DNA of 64,000 nucleotides from Platynereis dumerilii. Its lineage: Eukaryota > Annelida > Polychaeta > Phyllodocida > Nereididae. The position numbers and the translations under genes were made by a program. The DNA is taken from the NCBI GenBank assembly GCA_026936325.1, contig JAPTHN010000001.1, positions 95,743,859 through 95,807,858 of the forward strand, written 5' to 3'. Below are positions 57,510 to 64,000 of the stretch, in pieces. The notes below the pieces were generated by a model, which ran no database searches, was not told the DNA's origin, and saw nothing but the letters and a program-made list of their open reading frames with translations. Numbering within the stretch: position 1 is the stretch's first letter; each line of letters begins with the position of its first letter.

Positions 57510-59905
57510 CGTGCACTTTGTCATAAAGGTCTGAAATTTGGTACACTTATACTAGACACCATCAGAAACATTTCTGGGGACGGAACCATTTGAAAATGTT
57601 ATTGTCGTTGCCATGGCAACCATTTCCATTTGGATACAATCAGGAAAGACCTGGATGACATGTTTTGTTGCTGTCAGACTTAATTTTGGCTCAATCCAAA
57701 CTAAAGTATTAAAGATAATACTTAGTTTTTGAAAGCGTATTTTCTAGTTTACAGTGTGTTGCTATGGTGATAAGTGGGGTAAAAGTGGACTTTCATGTCT
57801 TATTTTTAGCTAATTAAAGGTTCAGTTTCACTCAGAATGGCATGAAATGCTCCTACTGACAAAAGTAAGGTGGCAATAGAATGCCAAGATTCTATTCTTT
57901 AAAGTGATGTGCAATGCTGATGTTACCATGACAACCACTTTCATGCACTCACAACAAAAATCAAAAGTTGTTTCAGGACATAGATTCTGAAAAACAATGT
58001 TTGGCCAGATTAAGCATATTTAACCACAAGAAACCTAAAATATCTTTACCATATAAGTGTTCACTTGATCAAAATTTTATTTTTGTTATTTGACCTTCCA
58101 GGTCAATGGTTGTCATGGTGATATATGCAGTCAAAATGGAAATCATTGCCATTTTTGTGTATATTCCCAAGTTTGGCTTCAAGCAGCTTGTCACATAATT
58201 CTTGTATGAACAAAAAGGTGTGAATAGAAAGCTGTGTATTCTTGAAAATATTTTGTCATACTAATGTTGGTTACCATGGTAATTGCCTGGACAAAGCCAA
58301 AACAAAATCAAGGTTTTCTTTGAATATTTCCTCCAAACAACAACTTTGAGCTGGATGAAGCAAGGCAAATCATCAGAAGTTGAAAACCTATTGCTAAAAA
58401 TGTTCTGGACTACAATCATTTTGTTATTTGTCATTTAGAACTCCTTCTATGTTGGTTGCCATGGGAACAAGGGGACCAAAAGATCCAACAGTTTCCCATT
58501 TTTCTGACATAGCTTACATCATAAAGTTTACTTTTGTCTAGAGGGGCATCAAATGCCTTTAAAGACACACTTACGGGGGTGTTAATGGACTCCTCAAACT
58601 ATCTATATTTATCATTGATGTTGGTAACCATGGTAATTGTGTTGATACAGTCAAAAGATGTTGGAAGCATCCTTTAGAGCACAGGTCCACCGTGAGAAAA
58701 AAAAGGCAAGGTATAAAATAGATTTGTATTGTATTGCATTGGGGGAAGTTATGAACTCATGCATGACACATTAGCAATGGCAGGGTGGAAAAGCAATGTT
58801 CAGCCTACAGTGTATACAGTGGCTCCATCTGTGGCCAGTGTAAGCATGACTGACCTGAGATGGAGTTTTGCTTTCCTATGCATCCTCAAAATTCAGTTTC
58901 ATATATATGCAGAAGGGAATTTTATGCATTATTATATATATAAATAAGTGACTATCACAAAATCCAATTCTCATCAACGACTTTGACATTTCACAGTCAT
59001 CCACTGGTAACATTTATGAGGTAAAGGTTGATATAAAAGTGGGGGTTTGAAGTCTGCCTTCATATAATTACAACTGCTTGCTGAGCCAACTTTTCACAGC
59101 ACCTGTGGCAGACAGGTTCACTGATCATTCCTGATCAATCTCACTCCCCTGTACCAGATTATTTCAACACTTAACGCAGGTTATCATGACAAAATATTTT
59201 ACCAGTAACCCGGTTGGAAGATAGGTTATAGGAGTTAACCACATTAGGATAAGCTGTGTTCAGTGCAGAGCATTTTTTAACAATTTTTCACTAGGAGACC
59301 GACGAAACAACCAAAACAATAATTTGTACGGCCACTGTGGGCAACATCTATACAGTAGGTCTAGATTACTAGCACTATGTAGAATTCATGTTCTGAAACA
59401 ACTTCGAATTTGTTTTGAGGTCATGAGAGTGGTTGTCATGGTTACCAACATCAGCATTGCACATCATTTTAAAGAAAAAAATTTTGAGATTCCATTGCCA
59501 CCTTACTTTTGTCAGCAGAAGCCCTTTATGCCCTACTGGATGAAACTGAACATTTAATTAGCTTAAAATACAAGAAAAAGTCTACTTTTACCCCACTTAT
59601 CACCATAGCAACAAACTGTAAACTCAAAAGAATTAATACAAAATCTAAATATTACCTTAAACATATATGATATTTTAATTTTATCTGAAACTGGCAAAAG
59701 ATGGGCTTAACAGAAGGGAAATTATGTATTCACATTTTTTATGATTGTTTGTGGACAGTCCCAAATTGAAATGGTTACCATGGCAACCACAATAACATTT
59801 TGAAATGGCTCCGTCCCTAAAAATATTCCTGAGGGTGTCTAGTATGAAGCTTTTCAGGATAAGGCCTAGTTCAAAAATAATGAAGCCAAAGTGTGACATG
59901 ACCAT
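57510..59905. mobile_element. 2.4-kb foldback element with repeated X-box-like motifs
   Basis: Arms about 57510-57990 and 59390-59905 are inverted (ATACTAGACACCMTCAGRAA, GGGACGGARCCATTT, AAAATGTTATTGTSGTTGCC and GATAAGTGGGGTAAAAGT). The middle has diverged units of about 150-190 bp. GTTRCCATGGYAAC-like palindromes occur at 57607, 57758, 57922, 58109, 58270, 58455, 58624, 59432, 59599 and 59774. No protein is encoded; the ORF at 58.7-58.9 kb has no support. Confidence 0.75.
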
Positions 59906-59909
59906 CAAA

Positions 59910-61590
59910 CTTTTAAAATGTTTATATCTACCAAATGACCACATAATATTGTAACAAACATGTCTAAGTTCTAGAAACTTTATTTACCATTTGGCTGTGG
60001 TTTGTGAAAATAACTGATAAAAGCTGTATATTACCAAATTTCATTTATTTGTATTTTCATGGCCGTGAAAGAAAAGTAGACAAAATGGTAACTTATCCTC
60101 AAATTAAATCAATATTTTTTGTTGGATGACAAAACTCATATATTCTTAAGTCATCAAAATTCAACACATATTTTGTGAGAAAAACAGTATTTTTCGAAAT
60201 TTTTTTGCATTATTAAAGAAAAAACTACATATTTTCTCCCCAGATGCACATATTTTCCTCTAAAATTCTTTCACCTGTCCTGTGTTATGCGTCTGTATGT
60301 GGGCATCGAATTGGTACCAAATAAGTGCCACCAAAGTGAATACGAACAGAGCAAATGATGATAGAAGCGTGTTTTTAGCCTATTTTTCCAGACAAAAAGG
60401 CAATTTTGGGTAATGGGATGACACAAAAGCAAAAAAAGTGTTCTGGTTTTGACCCAAATCGATTTTATATGCATTATCAGTTATAACTGGATGAAGCATA
60501 AGAGTAATTACAAAATTAAAGTGAAATTTGAATTAGTTATTGCATTTTTCAACAAATTGGCCCCAAATTTTGAGAAAAGCTTTACAAAGAGCAAAATTTT
60601 GATAATTAAACATTGAAACATACTCCAACTACTGAAATATTGTGTTGAGTATCAGTACAAGTAATACTAGAATGATTGCTTTACTCTTTACAAGAAAACC
60701 ATGAAAATATGGTCAATATTTTCCATAGCGTTACGCTTGCGACAAAGCCCCATTTAAGAAATCTTTGTATTTTACCACCAGAAACCAGCTGCAGACCAGG
60801 ATTACTTGATTGTTTCTCAAAACTACACATATTTTGCAATATTACGAGCCAAACCAGATTTAAAACAGAGCTTTTATTGCTCTGTGGTGCTACAAAGTAT
60901 TCTGGGCGTTACGCTTGCGACGGATTCACCTAGCCTGCTATTCATGGGAATTTTTTAGTGAAACAAATTATCCACAACCATAAGAAGCTCCGAAATGGGT
61001 AAGAAGATATAAGACTAGGGCAGATTTCACGAAAAGTGCTCTTAAAAGGTACCTTAAACTTTCCAACCCTTTTGTTATCTCTCTGTTGCTTCCTGAAGCA
61101 AGTAAACCTATTACTAAGTAAATCTGTGAGGTAATGAATAAATATCAATAAAATATTCCTCAAATATGTAGCTTTTTCCTCTTAAAAAGATTTTTTTTTA
61201 TGCCTCATGAGGACAATTTTGGACGACCAAACTTACTGGTGATCAGACATGCTTACTTTGGCACTCTGTGGAATCTGCTAAAACCAATTCAGGAAAATTT
61301 AATGGTATGTGATTGATAAAAAACATCTTGAAAATTTCTTTGGAACCATTTTTAATTGTCTTGGTCATTATAAAGCTTGAAAAAAATGAAAAATAAAAAA
61401 AGACTGCTAAAGTAACTCGATTCCGTCTCAGGACACTGAGGTTACATTAGCAACTTTTACATGTAGTCCTTGCCCTGGGGGTCATTTGTGTGACCGAGAG
61501 AGGGAGAGCGTTTGACTTCATATTCTGTTACTATAGGGTCTTGCCTTTAAAAAAAATCAGGGTAGACATCTGGCGGCATGGCAGGTTAGG
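59910..61590. other. no gene; 178-bp spaced GCGTTACGCTTGCGAC pair
   Basis: AT-rich. GCGTTACGCTTGCGAC is present at 60728-60743 and 60906-60921. Otherwise no structured feature that I can support. Confidence 0.5.
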
Positions 61591-62660
61591 AGAAATCCAA
61601 GATGGCGGCCAATATGGCCGCCGTGACAAGAAAAATGGGTTAAATTGCTCACAGTTACACTACAGAGGCGTGTAATACATCAAAATAGGGGTTTTCTGGG
61701 ATGCTGAATCCAAATATGTACAAATAAAAACTTTTACTACTTTTTCTGTTGAGATATTCAAGATGGCTGCCAAATCAAGCCAAAACGGCTGCCGTGAAAG
61801 GAAAAACACTATTTTACGGAACAACAACCACTGCACAGGCATATGGTACATCAAAATAGGGGTTTTCAAGGTTGCTGAGTTCAATAATGCACAAATAAAA
61901 CCTCTAGCTCCCTTCTAATTTGAGAAATCCAAGATGGCCACTGATATGGCGGCCAAAAAGTCCTAGAAAAACACCTAAGTTGCCCCGAACAAACACTAAA
62001 CAGGTGTGTGATACATTAAGATAAGGGTTTTCAAGGTTGCTGAGTTCAATAATGCACAAATAAAACCTCTAGTTCTTTTCTAGTCCTAGAAAAACACCTA
62101 AGTTGCCCAATAACACTAACTAGTCTAACAATGTGTGATATAAGAATAAGTGTATTTGGGATCACTCAGTCCAACTCAGTCCAACTTTGTGCATGAAACC
62201 TCTTAAACTTTTCCATTTTGAGACTTTCAAGGTGGCTGCCATTTGAACCCCTGAAAAAAAACATATTTTGCTCACAATAAACATTTAGAGGGCTTGTGAT
62301 ACAGCAAAACGGGCATTTTCTGGCATGCTGAATACAATCGCACGCGTGAAACTTCTTGCTCTTTCCATTTTTAGAATTCAAGATGGCTGCGGCTTCAATG
62401 AAGCTTTGGAAAACACACCTTTATGATAAAGGCTTTAAATTATTGTTGCTGAGCAAAAAGTTTTCAAAAATGTAGCACATCAAAATCTGGGTATCCGAGT
62501 CCAATTGTGAAGAGGAATATTCTCACCAGAAACAATGCAGCTGTGAATACATGAATCCGTCTTTGAAAGAGTGTCACTGACTTCACATAACTCTTTATAG
62601 ATCATGTTGACCTTGGGACTATAATAGTGTTTGAGAGAGATCCAAGATGGTGCAACACTC
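61590..62660 (+). repeat. diverged array of about 150-170 bp with CAAGATGGCNGCC motif
   Basis: At least five diverged tandem units. Each has CAAGATGGCGGCC or a variant (61598, 61759, 61930, 62228, 62379, 62643) followed about 80 bp later by TACATCAAAATAGGGGTTTTC-like and TGCTGAGTTCAATAATGCAC-like words. The core AAGATGGCGGC is the YY1 recognition consensus. A partial unit is deleted or duplicated near 62080. Open frames here are short and not conserved. Confidence 0.8.
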
Positions 62661-64000
62661 CTGCCATGAACGGAATATGCCATATGGATGAATTGGTCAC
62701 ATGGAACTAGAGGTGTGTTATACATCAAAATAACGCTTATTTTGACCTTTTGGAAGCCAATCAAAGGGGGATGTTGTCCCACATGTATAGTCTTAAATGA
62801 TGCTTCATAATTAATAAAAAGAAAAACCAGTGTTAAACATTGAATGGGTTTTTGTAATACAGTGATTAAAGCCAAAAAGCAATAAATTCAAGTTTGAAAT
62901 GTTCCATAATATTTTTTGCTGAGTCCAGCCAAGCTATTTTAGCTCTAAGACTCTTCGACAAGGAATCACAGGATTTTTGTGAACCTTGTGATTCAAATTT
63001 TGACACCATACAAAGTATCCACAGCCCTTTTGATTAGAGGAACATCTTAATTAGGATATTCTTAATTAGGAAATTCATTACCAAATGTCCCTTCAGATTT
63101 TTGGTATTAATGGCACTTGCTAAATGCCCAAAGAATATGTAGAACTTTGCATTATCTTCAATACACAGTGTATTAATACAAAAAAAAATTAAACCGTGGA
63201 TGTGGGTTAAATGCAACGTAATGTGGATCATGTTCCTTTATGATCAGAAACTATTGGGCTGGGCCCAGTTTAACCAGAGAAGTCAAAGCATTATCAGAAT
63301 GTGGAACTTTTTCTGTAAGTGACAATCTGATACCAAATGATTATTTTTGTAGGGGAAATAATAATTGCAGGAGTGGACACTCAGTAGCCCCTGTTATTGG
63401 AATAGATCTCACAGCGAGGATCTGGTGAGGAATAGTGCCACAGGAACCATGCAATTGCTTGTATGCCAGGGAAAAAACTGCATGGAGTAAATCTTATGTA
63501 TTCTTCGTGGGATTTTGAAGTTGGAATAGTGCCTCTCGTCGACCAACTTTGTAGATAGTTACATCGAGGTATCTTGGTCATTCACATAGTTTTTGTACTA
63601 TGAATTCGAAATGTGAATGTGTGACCAAAATAAAAACAATTTGTCTTGTTCTTTCTCTCTTAATAGGTGTGTGTTCAACTATAGTTCCCCCCACAAAGAT
63701 AAACTAAGCCCTAAATGATGCAGGTGATATTTTGCCTGTCATTGAAAATGATGTTGCCCTATCTCAGACGAGTCTTTTTTTTAAACTTTACTGAGACACC
63801 TCTGAACAGGTATCTACACTGGTTCTATTTAGTTGCAGCCATCTAACAATGGAAAATATGAAGAATTTGCATGGATGCAGCAACCCTAAAATCTGCCGTA
63901 TTGATGCATTTCACCCTAAATGGTGTGTATTGTGAGAAACTTATGTATTTTTTCAGACCTTCATAGCAGCAATACCATAAGCTAATTTGAATTATTACAA
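62660..64000. other. no gene seen
   Basis: AT-rich to the window end with short open frames only; no splice-supported exon, RNA gene or bounded repeat recognised. Confidence 0.4.

Noticed and set aside
1-64000. LTR retrotransposon, endogenous retrovirus or Polinton
   Set aside because: No long direct terminal repeats with integrase, protease, capsid or protein-primed polymerase motifs; all RT-bearing copies are LINE or Penelope type.

Overview
This is AT-rich, intron- and repeat-dense metazoan nuclear DNA. There are no operons, ribosome-binding sites or dense gene packing, and it carries CR1/jockey-type LINEs, hAT and Tc1/mariner-like foldback elements, microsatellites and one clear animal omega-class glutathione transferase gene. 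The mix of LINE and foldback elements and the frequent TAGGCCTA-type words suggest a marine deuterostome such as an echinoderm or hemichordate. That placement is a guess from style and not a demonstrated identification.

Layout. 1-2453: 3' half of a LINE on + ending in a TCTG tail. 3.4-25.5 kb and again 29-55 kb: a diverged series of multi-kilobase segmental duplications. Their conserved blocks recur in the same order, which on the minus strand reads g, f, e, c, b. Block c looks like a decayed coding exon that starts MGGVC just after a 3' splice site, and block b looks like a short C-terminal exon. 5.6-7.6 kb: GATA/TATC microsatellites and hairpins. 11-15 kb, 16-17.5 kb and 21.5-22.8 kb: foldback, minisatellite-cored, SINE-like and hAT MITE insertions. 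25.5-26.8 kb: three copies of a palindrome-rich repeat carrying CRE-like TGACGTCA sites. 27.4-28.15 kb: intronless GST-omega gene on minus, the only gene I name with confidence. 30.3-33.7 kb: foldback elements, one split by another. 35.5-41.2 kb: a nearly whole minus-strand LINE whose reading frame is split by a 2.1-kb hAT element, which itself holds a hAT MITE, which holds another palindromic insertion. 41.3-42.9 kb: two more hAT-type elements with 8-bp target duplications. 44.3-45.0 kb: two candidate + strand exons of an unrecognised gene. 46.3-48.7 kb and 52.0-53.1 kb: TA-flanked foldback elements. 50.9-51.9 kb: 5'-truncated LINE. 56.6-57.5 kb: Penelope-like reverse-transcriptase fragment between inverted repeats. 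57.5-59.9 kb: palindromic element with about ten RFX X-box-like motifs. 61.6-62.7 kb: diverged array of about 160 bp with a YY1-like motif.

Apart from GST-omega and the candidate exons, no host gene is visible, and most open frames lie inside repeats. The main story is a decayed tandem gene family repeatedly invaded by nested transposons, next to repeat families that spread transcription-factor-like motifs (CRE, X-box, YY1).
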